Shown here: positions 34,123-43,044 of the stretch, piece by piece | How positions within the stretch are numbered: the first letter of the stretch is position 1 | Layout of the letters: every line of letters begins with the position of its first letter | Assembly (NCBI GenBank): GCA_964448105.1 | Contig: CAYUVK010000032.1 | Coordinates: forward strand, 1-45,836 | DNA length: 45,836 nucleotides | From: CAVQBP01 sp964448105 | GTDB taxonomy: Bacteria > Bacteroidota > Ignavibacteria > Ignavibacteriales > Ignavibacteriaceae | Direction of reading: 5' to 3' | Notes under the pieces: model-generated | What the model saw: only the letters and a program-made list of their open reading frames with translations | What the model was told of the DNA's origin: nothing | The model's database searches: none | Position numbers and translations under genes: made by a program

Positions 34123-36753
34123 ATGGCATTTAATTTTAATAAACTAACTGTGAAGGCTCAAGAAGTTGTACAGATTGCTCTTGAGATTGCACAAAATTAT
34201 AATAATCAAATTTTGGAGCCTGAGCATATTTTAGCTGCACTTATCCAGGAAAAAGGAAATATTGCAGATACAATTATGCAAAAAACCGGTGGAAATGTTA
34301 ATAGTGTAAAGCTGAAGGTAAATGATCTTCTGGAAAAGCTACCCAAAGTCAGCGGCGCAGGAATTGGTAATCAGCAGATGTCCAATAATATTGCTAAACT
34401 TTTTGATAATGCTGCCGAAGAAGCTAAAAATTTGAAAGATGAATTTGTTTCAACAGAACATCTTCTTTTAGCTATTTCAAAAAGTGATGGTAAAGCCGGA
34501 CAGCTTTTACGCGATAACGGAATTTCGCATGATGAGATTCTAACGGCTTTAAAAGATGTTCGGGGTTCTCAAAGAGTGACTACCCAAAATCCTGAAGATA
34601 CTTATCAAGCTCTGGAGAAATATGGAAGAGATTTAAACGAATTAGCTAAGGCCGGGAAACTTGATCCGGTAATTGGCAGGGATGAAGAAATCCGCAGGGT
34701 TCTTCAAGTCCTTTCAAGAAGGACAAAAAATAACCCGGTTTTAATCGGTGAACCGGGGGTCGGTAAAACTGCAATTGCCGAAGGGATTGCCCATCGTATA
34801 GTTTCCGGTGATATTCCTGAGAATTTAAAGACAAAAAGAATTGTTGCACTTGATATGGGTGCTCTCGTTGCAGGAACTCAATTCCGTGGGCAATTCGAAG
34901 AAAGAATGAAAGCTGTTTTAAAAGAAGTACAGGAATCAAACGGCGAAATAATTCTGTTTATTGATGAGCTTCATACATTGGTCGGTGCAGGTGCAGTCTC
35001 CGGTTCAATGGATGCTGCAAACATTTTGAAGCCGGCATTAGCTCGCGGTGAACTGCATGCAATAGGTGCTACTACTTTAAACGAATATAAAAAACACATA
35101 GAAAAAGATGCTGCTTTGGAAAGAAGATTTCAACCGGTTTTAATAACTGAACCAACAATTGAAGATACGATCTCTATTTTAAGAGGGTTAAGTGAGAGAT
35201 ACGAAGTTCACCACGGGGTTAGAATTACAGACGGAGCTATTGTTGCGGCAGCACAACTCTCACATCGTTATATAACCGATCGATTTCTCCCTGATAAAGC
35301 TATCGATTTAATAGATGAAGCTGCTTCAAAATTAAGAATTGAAATTGATTCTATGCCTGAAGAACTCGATTCAATCGAAAGAAAAATTCAGCAGCTTGAA
35401 ATTGAAAGAGAAGCACTCAAAAGAGAAAAAGACGAGGCTTCTGAAAAACGGCTTGATGAATTGAAAAAAGAATTAAGCGAGCTTGAAGAAGAAAGAAATA
35501 CTCTTCGTATGCACTGGAATCTTGAAAAAGAAAAGATACAGCATATTAGAAGTATGAAAAGCGAAATGGATAATTCAAAAACCCTCGCAGACAGATATGA
35601 ACGGGAAGGTGATCTTGGTAAAGTAGCAGAACTTCGTTACGGTAAAATAGCTTCGCTGGAAAAACAATTGAAGCAGGAAACTAAAGAATTAGCAGAAATT
35701 CAAAAAAATAAAAAGATGCTGAAAGAGGAAGTCGATGCTGAAGATATTGCAGAAGTCGTTTCAAAATGGACCGGAATTCCTGTAAATAAAATGCTTGAAT
35801 CTGAAAGAAGCAAACTATTAAGGTTGGAAGATGAATTGCATAGAAGGGTTGTCGGACAGCATGAGGCTGTGTCTGCGGTTGCAAACGCTATTAGAAGGTC
35901 ACGTACCGGTTTGCAGGATATAAACCGTCCGCTCGGTTCATTTATATTTTTAGGTACAACCGGTGTGGGAAAAACAGAACTTGCAAGAGCATTGGCCGAA
36001 TTTCTTTTTGATGATGAACATGCAATGATTAGAATTGATATGTCCGAATATATGGAGAAATTTTCAGTATCAAGGTTAATTGGTGCACCTCCCGGATATA
36101 TTGGATATGAAGAAGGTGGGCAATTAACCGAAGCAGTTAGAAGAAGACCATATTCGGTTGTTCTGCTTGATGAGATTGAAAAAGCTCACCCTGATGTATT
36201 TAATATTTTACTACAGGTTCTTGATGATGGCAGATTAACAGATAACCAGGGTCGAACTGTTAATTTCAAAAATACAATTATAATTATGACTTCAAATCTC
36301 GGTTCGCATTTAATACAGGAAAAGCTTGAACATGTTTCTGAAGATGAAATGGAAAATGCTTTAGGCGAATTGAGAGGTACACTAATTGATTTATTGAGAA
36401 AAACAATCCGTCCGGAATTCTTAAACAGGATCGACGAAGTAGTTCTCTTTAAACCCTTAACAAAATCCGAGTTAAGAGAAATTGTTGATATTCAAATTAG
36501 AAATGTTCAAAAAATGTTAAAACAAAAAGATATTGTCCTTGATGTAAATGATGAGGTCAAAGACTGGCTTGCAAAGCTTGGTTATGATGTTACTTTCGGT
36601 GCGAGACCGTTGAAAAGAACAATTCAAAAATACCTGGTTAATCCTCTATCACAGGACTTACTCGCAGGAAATTTTAATGATGGTGATCATATTGCTGCTA
36701 CACTAGGGAACCAGGGTAAATTGGAATTCCATAAAGAATCTGTTTTAGCATAA
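34123..36753 (+). CDS. clpB: Disaggregase ClpB
   Basis: The 876-residue protein has the full ClpB layout: a Clp N-domain (1-150), first AAA+ module with Walker A 'GEPGVGKTAIAEG', a coiled-coil middle domain (about 410-525, rich in Glu/Lys heptads), and a second AAA+ module with Walker A 'GTTGVGKTELARA' and sensor-2 'FGARPLKRTIQ'. The coiled-coil domain separates it from ClpA and ClpC. It extracts proteins from aggregates with DnaK/DnaJ. AAAGG lies upstream of the ATG. With hsp20, cbpA and htpG it makes a four-gene stress cluster. Confidence 0.97.
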   Translation: MAFNFNKLTVKAQEVVQIALEIAQNYNNQILEPEHILAALIQEKGNIADTIMQKTGGNVNSVKLKVNDLLEKLPKVSGAGIGNQQMSNNIAKLFDNAAEEAKNLKDEFVSTEHLLLAISKSDGKAGQLLRDNGISHDEILTALKDVRGSQRVTTQNPEDTYQALEKYGRDLNELAKAGKLDPVIGRDEEIRRVLQVLSRRTKNNPVLIGEPGVGKTAIAEGIAHRIVSGDIPENLKTKRIVALDMGALVAGTQFRGQFEERMKAVLKEVQESNGEIILFIDELHTLVGAGAVSGSMDAANILKPALARGELHAIGATTLNEYKKHIEKDAALERRFQPVLITEPTIEDTISILRGLSERYEVHHGVRITDGAIVAAAQLSHRYITDRFLPDKAIDLIDEAASKLRIEIDSMPEELDSIERKIQQLEIEREALKREKDEASEKRLDELKKELSELEEERNTLRMHWNLEKEKIQHIRSMKSEMDNSKTLADRYEREGDLGKVAELRYGKIASLEKQLKQETKELAEIQKNKKMLKEEVDAEDIAEVVSKWTGIPVNKMLESERSKLLRLEDELHRRVVGQHEAVSAVANAIRRSRTGLQDINRPLGSFIFLGTTGVGKTELARALAEFLFDDEHAMIRIDMSEYMEKFSVSRLIGAPPGYIGYEEGGQLTEAVRRRPYSVVLLDEIEKAHPDVFNILLQVLDDGRLTDNQGRTVNFKNTIIIMTSNLGSHLIQEKLEHVSEDEMENALGELRGTLIDLLRKTIRPEFLNRIDEVVLFKPLTKSELREIVDIQIRNVQKMLKQKDIVLDVNDEVKDWLAKLGYDVTFGARPLKRTIQKYLVNPLSQDLLAGNFNDGDHIAATLGNQGKLEFHKESVLA

Positions 36754-36765
36754 AATTTTTATCTC

Positions 36766-36795
36766 TGTAGAGACGTATTGCGATACGTCTCTACA
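36766..36795. repeat. Perfect palindromic repeat downstream of clpB
   Basis: TGTAGAGACGTAT (36766-36778) and ATACGTCTCTACA (36783-36795) are perfect 13-base arms around a TGCG loop. GTAGAGACG...CGTCTCTAC elements are common interspersed repeats in Bacteroidota- and cyanobacteria-type genomes. It lies 13 bases past the clpB stop and may help end transcription, but no T-run follows. Confidence 0.8.
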
Positions 36796-36881
36796 ATGTT
36801 GACTTAATTTAATAAAGATAATATATTAATCGAGTTCCTCCCTCTATTTCTGCTATCAACATTTTATAAATGGAGATTGAC

Positions 36882-37619
36882 ATGAAAATTAGTTTTTACC
36901 TTTTCACACTCCTTTTAATAATTACACCTTTGAATACCTTGCTATCTTAGGAGATTCAAGCAAAACTAAGCGGCAATACTCAAGAACAGGGATTTTCGGT
37001 CAAAGATAATCTAAATAATACTCTATTCAGAGTAACAGGCGGGGGTAATGTAGGTATAGGAATTACAAATCCATTTAGAAAACTGCAAATTAACGGTTCT
37101 CTTGGCTGGGGAAAAACTAATGCTATTTTGGGGACTGACCAGGGAGCATCAATTGAATTAAGAGGAATTGGGACACCCTACATAGATTTTTCTAATGATT
37201 CGGTTTCAGATTATAATGCCCGATTAATACTTAATAAAAATAATACTTTAGAGATAGATGGAAATGTTGGAATAGGAATAAATAGTACACATGGATATAA
37301 ACTAGCCGTTGCAGGAAATGTAATTGCCGAAGAAATAGTTGTGAAGCTTAAAGAAGACTGGCCTGATTATGTGTTCAATAAAAACTATAAACAGCCGAAG
37401 ATAGATGAACTTGAAAATTATATATATAACAATCGGCATCTTCCAGGCATTCCCGATGCTGAAGAAATTAGTAAAAAGGGGATAAATGTAGGAGAAATTC
37501 AGATAAGGCTGCTTCAAAAAATAGAAGGACTAACACTCTACATAATTGACCAAAACAAAAAAATTGAAAAATTAGAAAATGATTATGAAATTCTGAAAAA
37601 GAAAATTAATTCAAATTAA
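36882..37619 (+). pseudogene. Secreted tail-fibre-like protein with a stop codon at the signal-peptide junction
   Basis: An ATG at 36882, with GGAG 8 bases upstream, opens a signal peptide 'MKISFYLFTLLLIITPLNTL' followed by 'LS' and then TAG at codon 23 (36948-36950). The same frame continues unbroken for 222 codons: 'EIQAKLSGNTQEQGFSV', 'GGGNVGIGITNP', 'LQINGS', and later 'YKLAVAGNVIAEEI', 'DWPDYVF' and 'NRHLPGIPDAEEI'. That pattern is common in secreted Bacteroidota proteins with fibre-like GN-x-GIG repeats and an S74/fibre-like C-terminus. A CAG-to-TAG change would explain the stop, giving 'LLS|QEIQ' as an ordinary signal-peptidase site. It could be a nonsense mutation, an assembly error or a suppressed codon. 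The gene is followed after 10 bases by another secreted protein. Confidence 0.68.
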
Positions 37620-37629
37620 ATTATTCTAA

Positions 37630-38748
37630 ATGAAAAATTCAATTAATAATTTTCTTTTAGTCCTCTTTTTAATTTTATTTTCGGGGAAAACGCTCTCTCA
37701 AAATGTAACCTATGTTTACAGCTGGTATAAATATTATGAACCTGTTGAAGGAAAAATTGTTGGCATTTGGCCTCACGAAAACAAGTGGAATGATATCCAA
37801 AAATTAAAAGATTTAAAATACAGGTGGGGCTTCAATTATATTTTGTTCTGGACAGGACTTGGACACGACAAATTCAACATGGCAAAAGAAGCTGGTTATA
37901 ATCCTTCAACTAACATAATGAGGATTGTTGAAACAAATAATTATTTAGATACTAAAAATTACGATGCGTGCTGGGCATATTATTTTGATGAACCAGCAGA
38001 TAGAAAAATTCCCTTTTACACAGTTCAATCAATAAAAATATGGTTAAAAAATAATTTTAAGAATTCTCTCTTTATTACAAGCGGATATAAAAGAAATTCC
38101 GATTTAATAAATTATACTAATTTAATTGCCGACAAAGTTCTTTTCAGCTCTTATATACACTGGAGAAAATTTTTGGGATTGTGGATATCGTGGCCTGTAA
38201 ATACCGACCAAAGAAGTGATTGGACTGATATGAAAAACCTTTTCCACAATAAATTTTCTATGACATGGGTAAGTGCATACAAAGATTTATCCGAATATAG
38301 CCAGCTTTTAGGTTATGCAAAGAATCTTGGTTTGCAAGGGATATGGTTATATCAATATAATATTGGAGCAGAGGCAGATGATAACAATATAAATAGTCTT
38401 TGTAACGCCGCTGTTAATAATGGTTTTTTACGTGCAAAATATCAGCAAACCAGGGATCGGTATGTTGATGGAGTTTTCGTGAGCCGTCAGTTCATAGGTT
38501 CACCTTATTCGTCTGTGCCTGCCGCTTTCAATAATTCCGATGAAATATTTACTAATGTAACTGTAACAAACAACCGCATTGATGATTATTTTGACATAAA
38601 CAGTATAACAGCCGGTAGCCCATATTACTATATTATTCCTGCTTCAAAAAAAGCAAGTTTTAATTCTAATAATCAAATTATTTTAAAGCCAGGTTTCCAT
38701 GCGCAGCGGGGGAGTGAATTTAGAGCTTATATAACAAAACAACAATAA
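37630..38748 (+). CDS. Secreted TIM-barrel-like protein with coathanger-type C-terminus
   Basis: The 372-residue protein has a signal peptide ending near 'SGKTLSQ' (residue 24). Residues about 25-285 are rich in aromatic residues and look like a TIM-barrel glycoside-hydrolase-type domain ('WAYYFDEPADR' with a candidate catalytic Glu, 'GLQGIWLYQYN'). I cannot assign a GH family. The last 40 residues, 'IILKPGFHAQRGSEFRAYI', match the C-terminal end of the '3-coathanger stack' domain found in secreted Bacteroidota proteins. No classical sorting domain is visible. The gene lies 10 bases after the broken fibre-like gene and touches the next gene, so the three were one operon. Confidence 0.65.
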   Translation: MKNSINNFLLVLFLILFSGKTLSQNVTYVYSWYKYYEPVEGKIVGIWPHENKWNDIQKLKDLKYRWGFNYILFWTGLGHDKFNMAKEAGYNPSTNIMRIVETNNYLDTKNYDACWAYYFDEPADRKIPFYTVQSIKIWLKNNFKNSLFITSGYKRNSDLINYTNLIADKVLFSSYIHWRKFLGLWISWPVNTDQRSDWTDMKNLFHNKFSMTWVSAYKDLSEYSQLLGYAKNLGLQGIWLYQYNIGAEADDNNINSLCNAAVNNGFLRAKYQQTRDRYVDGVFVSRQFIGSPYSSVPAAFNNSDEIFTNVTVTNNRIDDYFDINSITAGSPYYYIIPASKKASFNSNNQIILKPGFHAQRGSEFRAYITKQQ

Positions 38749-39585
38749 TTGAAAAATTTAATAAAAATATTTTCTATTCTTTTCCTTCTATCTAATATAA
38801 GCAATGGCGGGAATTACTTTCTTATACAGAAAGGAAATTCGATTTTTATCCCGGCAGGCTGCCGGTTATGTTCAGATAATATTATTGTTGAAGAAGGAGC
38901 AAGTTTTATCACTGAAGATACTCTCAGCATTTGTGAAAATGATATTGTTACGAGGTTGGGCAAAACACTTCCTCCGGCTAAATTAATTTCATTTACTGCA
39001 AATATTGCTCAACAAAAGAATGTTTTATTAAAATGGGAAACGGCAAATGAAGCTGGTAATCTGAGTTTTGAAATTGAACGTTCGGATTCAGATAAATCAG
39101 GGTTTCAAAAAATCGGACTTGTAACCACGAATGGAAATACAAATTCGAAATGCTCCTATTCTTATGTAGATAAAATGATTCAATTAGATAGAAATTATTA
39201 TTATAGAATTAAACAAATAAATGCGGATGGCAGCTTCTCTATTTTAAATACAATTAAATTAGATGTTTCTTCAAAGGATAAATTTTTTCTGTCTCAGAAT
39301 TATCCTAATCCATTTAATCCCGCAACAAAAATCAAATATTACATTTCTCCAGTGGTGGACGCAAATTCCTTGCCTGCCGGCAGGCAGGTTGCGTCTACAA
39401 CAAAAGTACAATTAATAGTATACGATATACTAGGGAGAGATATAATAACTTTAATTAATAAAGAACAAACTCCCGGGGAATATGAAGTTGAATTTGACAA
39501 TACGAATCTTTCAAGCGGGATCTATTTCTATAGATTCAAGGCAGGAAGCTTTATCCAGACAAAAAAAATGATTCTGTTAAGATAA
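38749..39585 (+). CDS. Secreted protein with type IX sorting domain
   Basis: The 278-residue protein starts with TTG directly after the TAA of the gene upstream (no gap). It has a signal peptide (about 1-20) and a Cys-containing N-terminal segment. A fibronectin-like beta domain follows ('LKWETANEAGNLSFEIERSD'), with the usual 'YRIKQINADGSF'. The C-terminal 95 residues are a Por/T9SS type A sorting domain ('LSQNYPNPFNPATKIKY', 'YDILGRDI', 'SSGIYFYRFKAGSF', 'TKKMILLR'), which directs transport through the outer membrane and surface attachment. A palindromic repeat interrupts the sorting domain in frame, adding 'SLPAGRQ' (see the repeat entry). Confidence 0.82.
   Translation: MKNLIKIFSILFLLSNISNGGNYFLIQKGNSIFIPAGCRLCSDNIIVEEGASFITEDTLSICENDIVTRLGKTLPPAKLISFTANIAQQKNVLLKWETANEAGNLSFEIERSDSDKSGFQKIGLVTTNGNTNSKCSYSYVDKMIQLDRNYYYRIKQINADGSFSILNTIKLDVSSKDKFFLSQNYPNPFNPATKIKYYISPVVDANSLPAGRQVASTTKVQLIVYDILGRDIITLINKEQTPGEYEVEFDNTNLSSGIYFYRFKAGSFIQTKKMILLR
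39355..39398. repeat. Palindromic repeat inserted in a sorting domain
   Basis: TGCCTGCCGGCAGGCA (39371-39386) is a perfect 16-base palindrome. It is flanked by GTGGACGCAA (39355-39364) and TTGCGTCTAC (39389-39398), which pair at 9 of 10 positions. The coding frame passes through and yields 'SLPAGRQ'. It is far richer in G+C than its surroundings. Confidence 0.8.
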
Positions 39586-39638
39586 AATATGAATATTATC
39601 TATAATTAAATTATCCTCTTATAATGACTTATAATTTC

Positions 39639-40010
39639 ATGAAAAAAATTTCATTCTTATTTCTAATCTTTATATCAACTTTAAAGATTGAAAGTGCTTC
39701 TCATATCTCCCTATATTCTCATGAATATTCAAATAAAACTAATGTTGAATGCGTATATACACCTACTCAAACTAACTTCAAAAAATTCCTACCTTATAAA
39801 TCTTTACAAAAAGAAATAGGATTTGATTCTATCTCGCAATATAATTTTCATGTAATTAATAAATTTTCTCTTTTATATTATAATAAATACATAATCCATC
39901 GACTAAAATTACATAGATATCCTTTTACTTTTAGCTTCCAATTCATAAAAATACCTCAAGGAAATATATTTCATCAAACTGCCGATGAAGAGCCTCTTCG
40001 ATTAAGCTAA
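39639..40010 (+). CDS. Small secreted protein upstream of the secA paralogue
   Basis: The protein has about 123 residues. I prefer the ATG at 39639 because it gives a compact signal peptide 'MKKISFLFLIFISTLKIESA'; an ATG five codons upstream (39624) is possible. Neither has a clear Shine-Dalgarno site. The mature part is basic and aromatic ('YKSLQKEIGFDSISQYNF', 'RLKLHRYPFTFSFQFIKIPQ') and ends 'TADEEPLRLS'. I recognise no family. It is followed after 99 bases by the SecA-like gene, the same order as the secretion monitor SecM and SecA in enterobacteria, but there is no sequence match with SecM. Confidence 0.5.
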   Translation: MKKISFLFLIFISTLKIESASHISLYSHEYSNKTNVECVYTPTQTNFKKFLPYKSLQKEIGFDSISQYNFHVINKFSLLYYNKYIIHRLKLHRYPFTFSFQFIKIPQGNIFHQTADEEPLRLS

Positions 40011-40038
40011 TCATTACTTAACAACCAAAACAGAAATA

Positions 40039-40105
40039 TCGGAATAAAACCAGAGATTTTAATCTTAGTATTTCCGAATTAAATGAACTTAATCGAAAGG
40101 GAATA
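40039..40105 (+). promoter_or_regulatory. Possible alternative RNA hairpins before the secA paralogue
   Basis: TCGGAATA (40039-40046) can pair with 40069-40077 (TATTTCCGA) with one bulged T. The same right arm (TATTTCC, 40069-40075) can instead pair with GGGAATA (40099-40105), which covers the Shine-Dalgarno site of the SecA-like gene, with one G-U pair. The two stems exclude each other. The stems are short, and chance is a real possibility in AT-rich DNA. Confidence 0.3.
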
Positions 40106-40109
40106 TGAA

Positions 40110-42515
40110 ATGTCATATAAACAAATAATAGCTCAACTAAAAAGATATCATCAGCGATTGAACGGCAGTACTGTAGAATATGACCTTACATTCTATCAAG
40201 ATGTACTACATGATATAAAAAAACTCTCTTCGAGCTACATTAATAAAAGTGATAACCAAATTAAAAGCATTTCGCAGGAATTAATTAATAAAGCAATCCT
40301 CAATAAAAATCTTTATAATCTGTTAGTTGAAGCATTTGTAATTGTTAGTGAAGCCGTACAAAGAGTATTAAAATTGCAGCCTTTTGATGTACAGCTCACC
40401 GGAGGTATTGCTATGCATTTCGGGAAAATAGCTGAAATGCAAACAGGGGAAGGAAAGACATTAACAGCAGTCTTCCCGGCTTATTTAAATGCTCTTTCCG
40501 GGATAGGTGTTCATGTACTTACATTCAATGATTACCTGGCTCGAAGAGATGCGCATTGGATGGGACCTGTTTACAATTTTCTCGGTCTCAGTGTTGGTTA
40601 TGTTCAGGAAGGAATGAGTATTGAAAATCGCCGGAAAGCATATGGCTCTAATATTACTTATTTAACTGCTAAAGAAGCCGGTTTCGATTATTTGCGTGAC
40701 AGCCTCTGTTATAAGTCATCTGATATTGTTCATCGTCCCTTTAACTTTGCAATAGTCGATGAAGCGGATTCAATTATGATTGATGAAGCAAGGATTCCTT
40801 TAATTATTGCTGGCACCTCGAATGAATTTATTGATAACGTGACCAACATGTCGCAGATAGCAAGGCAATTGAAAGAAAATGAAGATTTTGAATTTGACGA
40901 GAACGCCCGTAATATTCATTTAACAGAAGAAGGAATAAAACGGATCGAGAATATTCTAAATCTTCAAAATTTATTTGATGAAGAGAATACGGAGGATTTA
41001 TCAAAGTTAAACTGCGTGCTCCATGCAGAATATCTTCTTCACCGGGATATTGATTATATTTTAAGAAATGGCAAAGTGGAATTGGTGGATGAATTTACCG
41101 GTCGTATTGCAGATAAAAGACGCTGGCCGGATGGGCTGCAGTCTGCAATTGAAGCTAAAGAAAACATCCATATTCAGTCTGGAGGAACAATATTAAATTC
41201 CATAACCATGCAGCACTTTTTGCAGCTTTATCCAAAAATTTGCGGAATGACAGCTACTGCACTGGCGGCTGAAAAAGAATTCAAAGAATTTTATAACCTG
41301 GATATAGTTGTAATTCCTCCCAACAGGCAATGCATCCGCAAAGATTACCCGGAGATCATTTATAAAACAAAAGCTACCAAACTTGATGCTTTGATCCGGG
41401 AAATAATCGAAGAACATAAAACCGGAAGACCTATACTTGTAGGAACCCAGAGTATTGAAGAGTCAGCTGAACTTTCAAATACTTTAATAAATGCAGGTAT
41501 TCAATGTAAAGTGCTGAATGCAAAGAATGATGAATCGGAAGCTGCAATTGTAGCCGAAGCCGGTAAACCGGGAGCAATAACAATATCAACAAACATGGCC
41601 GGCAGGGGAACCGATATTAAGCTTGGCGGAGAAAATGAGGATGAAAAAAAGAAAGTAGCTGAATTAGGCGGACTATATGTAATCGGTACAAACAGGCATG
41701 AAAGCCGCCGCATCGACAACCAGCTAAGGGGAAGAGCAGGGAGACAGGGTGATCCCGGTTCCTCACGATTTTTTATTTGTATGGAAGATGATCTATTTGT
41801 CAAATATAACTTAAAAGACCTCCTTCCATCAAAATATGTGTTAAACAAAGATTGTGAAATAATTGAGAACCCGGTTATTATAAAAGAGATTGCAAGAGTT
41901 CAAAGAATAATAGAAGGCCAGAATCTTGAAATCAAAAAAACACTTTATAAATATTCTGCAATGCTAGAACAGCAAAGGAAAATTGTTTTTGAAAAAAGGG
42001 ACAATATTTTACTTAAAGATATATTTATTGAATTCTTTAAAATAAGTTCGCCTAATCAATACAATTCCTTATTAAAAAAAGTCGGGAGATGCAAATTTGT
42101 TGACATTTGCAGGAGACTGTCTTTATTGCAAATAGATAAAGCTTGGTCACAATATATTGCACAAATAGCAGACATAAGGGAAGGGATACACTTATTGAGG
42201 TTGGGTGGTCAAGACCCAATTTTCAAATTCCGCGAACAATCAATTCAATTATTTGATCAAATGATGGATGAACTAGATTATAAAACGATTGTTTCTTTTA
42301 ACAAATTAAAAATAAAAGATAACGAAATTGACTTGAGTGATACCGGGCTTAAAGCCCCATCGTCTACATGGACTTATTTAATTAATGATAATCCTTTTGA
42401 AAATATGCTGGGTATTCAGCTAATTGGTAATATGAATTTATCAATCGGAGCCGGTGTCTACGGTTTTCTATTTGTAATTTATGCGCTATTAAAAAAGCGT
42501 AACAAAAAGAAATAA
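40110..42515 (+). CDS. SecA paralogue with C-terminal membrane helix
   Basis: I take the ATG at 40110 (801 residues) because AAAGGG lies 9 bases upstream; the frame opens at 40083. SecA motor motifs are clear: Walker A 'MQTGEGKTLTAV' (about 110-121), DEAD at 217-220 ('FAIVDEADSIMIDEARIPLI'), 'NMAGRGTDIKLGG' and 'RGRAGRQGDPGSSRFF'. It ends, after a shortened scaffold/wing region, with a hydrophobic helix 'LSIGAGVYGFLFVIYALL' (about 777-794) and 'KKRNKKK', where housekeeping SecA has a flexible linker and a Cys-rich zinc tail. The tail suggests a permanent membrane anchor. It is probably an accessory (SecA2-like) translocase, not the main SecA. The secreted proteins encoded on either side are candidate substrates. 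Confidence 0.85.
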   Translation: MSYKQIIAQLKRYHQRLNGSTVEYDLTFYQDVLHDIKKLSSSYINKSDNQIKSISQELINKAILNKNLYNLLVEAFVIVSEAVQRVLKLQPFDVQLTGGIAMHFGKIAEMQTGEGKTLTAVFPAYLNALSGIGVHVLTFNDYLARRDAHWMGPVYNFLGLSVGYVQEGMSIENRRKAYGSNITYLTAKEAGFDYLRDSLCYKSSDIVHRPFNFAIVDEADSIMIDEARIPLIIAGTSNEFIDNVTNMSQIARQLKENEDFEFDENARNIHLTEEGIKRIENILNLQNLFDEENTEDLSKLNCVLHAEYLLHRDIDYILRNGKVELVDEFTGRIADKRRWPDGLQSAIEAKENIHIQSGGTILNSITMQHFLQLYPKICGMTATALAAEKEFKEFYNLDIVVIPPNRQCIRKDYPEIIYKTKATKLDALIREIIEEHKTGRPILVGTQSIEESAELSNTLINAGIQCKVLNAKNDESEAAIVAEAGKPGAITISTNMAGRGTDIKLGGENEDEKKKVAELGGLYVIGTNRHESRRIDNQLRGRAGRQGDPGSSRFFICMEDDLFVKYNLKDLLPSKYVLNKDCEIIENPVIIKEIARVQRIIEGQNLEIKKTLYKYSAMLEQQRKIVFEKRDNILLKDIFIEFFKISSPNQYNSLLKKVGRCKFVDICRRLSLLQIDKAWSQYIAQIADIREGIHLLRLGGQDPIFKFREQSIQLFDQMMDELDYKTIVSFNKLKIKDNEIDLSDTGLKAPSSTWTYLINDNPFENMLGIQLIGNMNLSIGAGVYGFLFVIYALLKKRNKKK

Positions 42516-43044
42516 ATTAGATGAAATAATTAGTGAATTATCTGAATTTTAATTATTAGGACATTAAAAAAGAAATTAATGATTAAGTGATATCTTTTTA
42601 CAAAATTAAGAGATTATTTTGACAGCTTAATTTTATAATCTAAAATGATTTTCTTGAAATGAAAAAACATTTCAAATAGTGTATAGATCCGTGAAATCAC
42701 TTGCCGGTGATCACACTTATAAAAATATTTTCTTGTTTTTTTTTAATAAAATAGTAAATTCAAATATCAATTCCTGTACAGGTTAACTGCTGTACCCCCT
42801 TTTTCTTTATTATTTTTTGATATTCATAAAATTTCCCCTTCCGAATAAGAAAAGTTCGGACTTAATCTGAAAAACTGCAAAATATAAGGAATTGAGTAAA
42901 GATTTCTTCTTTTTTCATTAAGGCTTTTGTTCCATTGTATTCAGCTAATTCCAATTTATAATTTAGAGAAACGAAAATTCCGCCTAAACTTTGTATGAGA
43001 AATTCAAATAAAATTATGTTCAATAATATTTTCGGAGGCTCAAA
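42516..43044. other. Intergenic region, 529 bases
   Basis: No gene is evident on either strand. The DNA is very AT-rich with T-runs (around 42736). A short hairpin, CCGAA...TTCGG, lies at 42841-42859. The plus-strand promoter of the double-propeller gene must be here; its GGAGG site is at 43034-43038. No copy of the conserved promoter-like element is visible. Confidence 0.5.
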
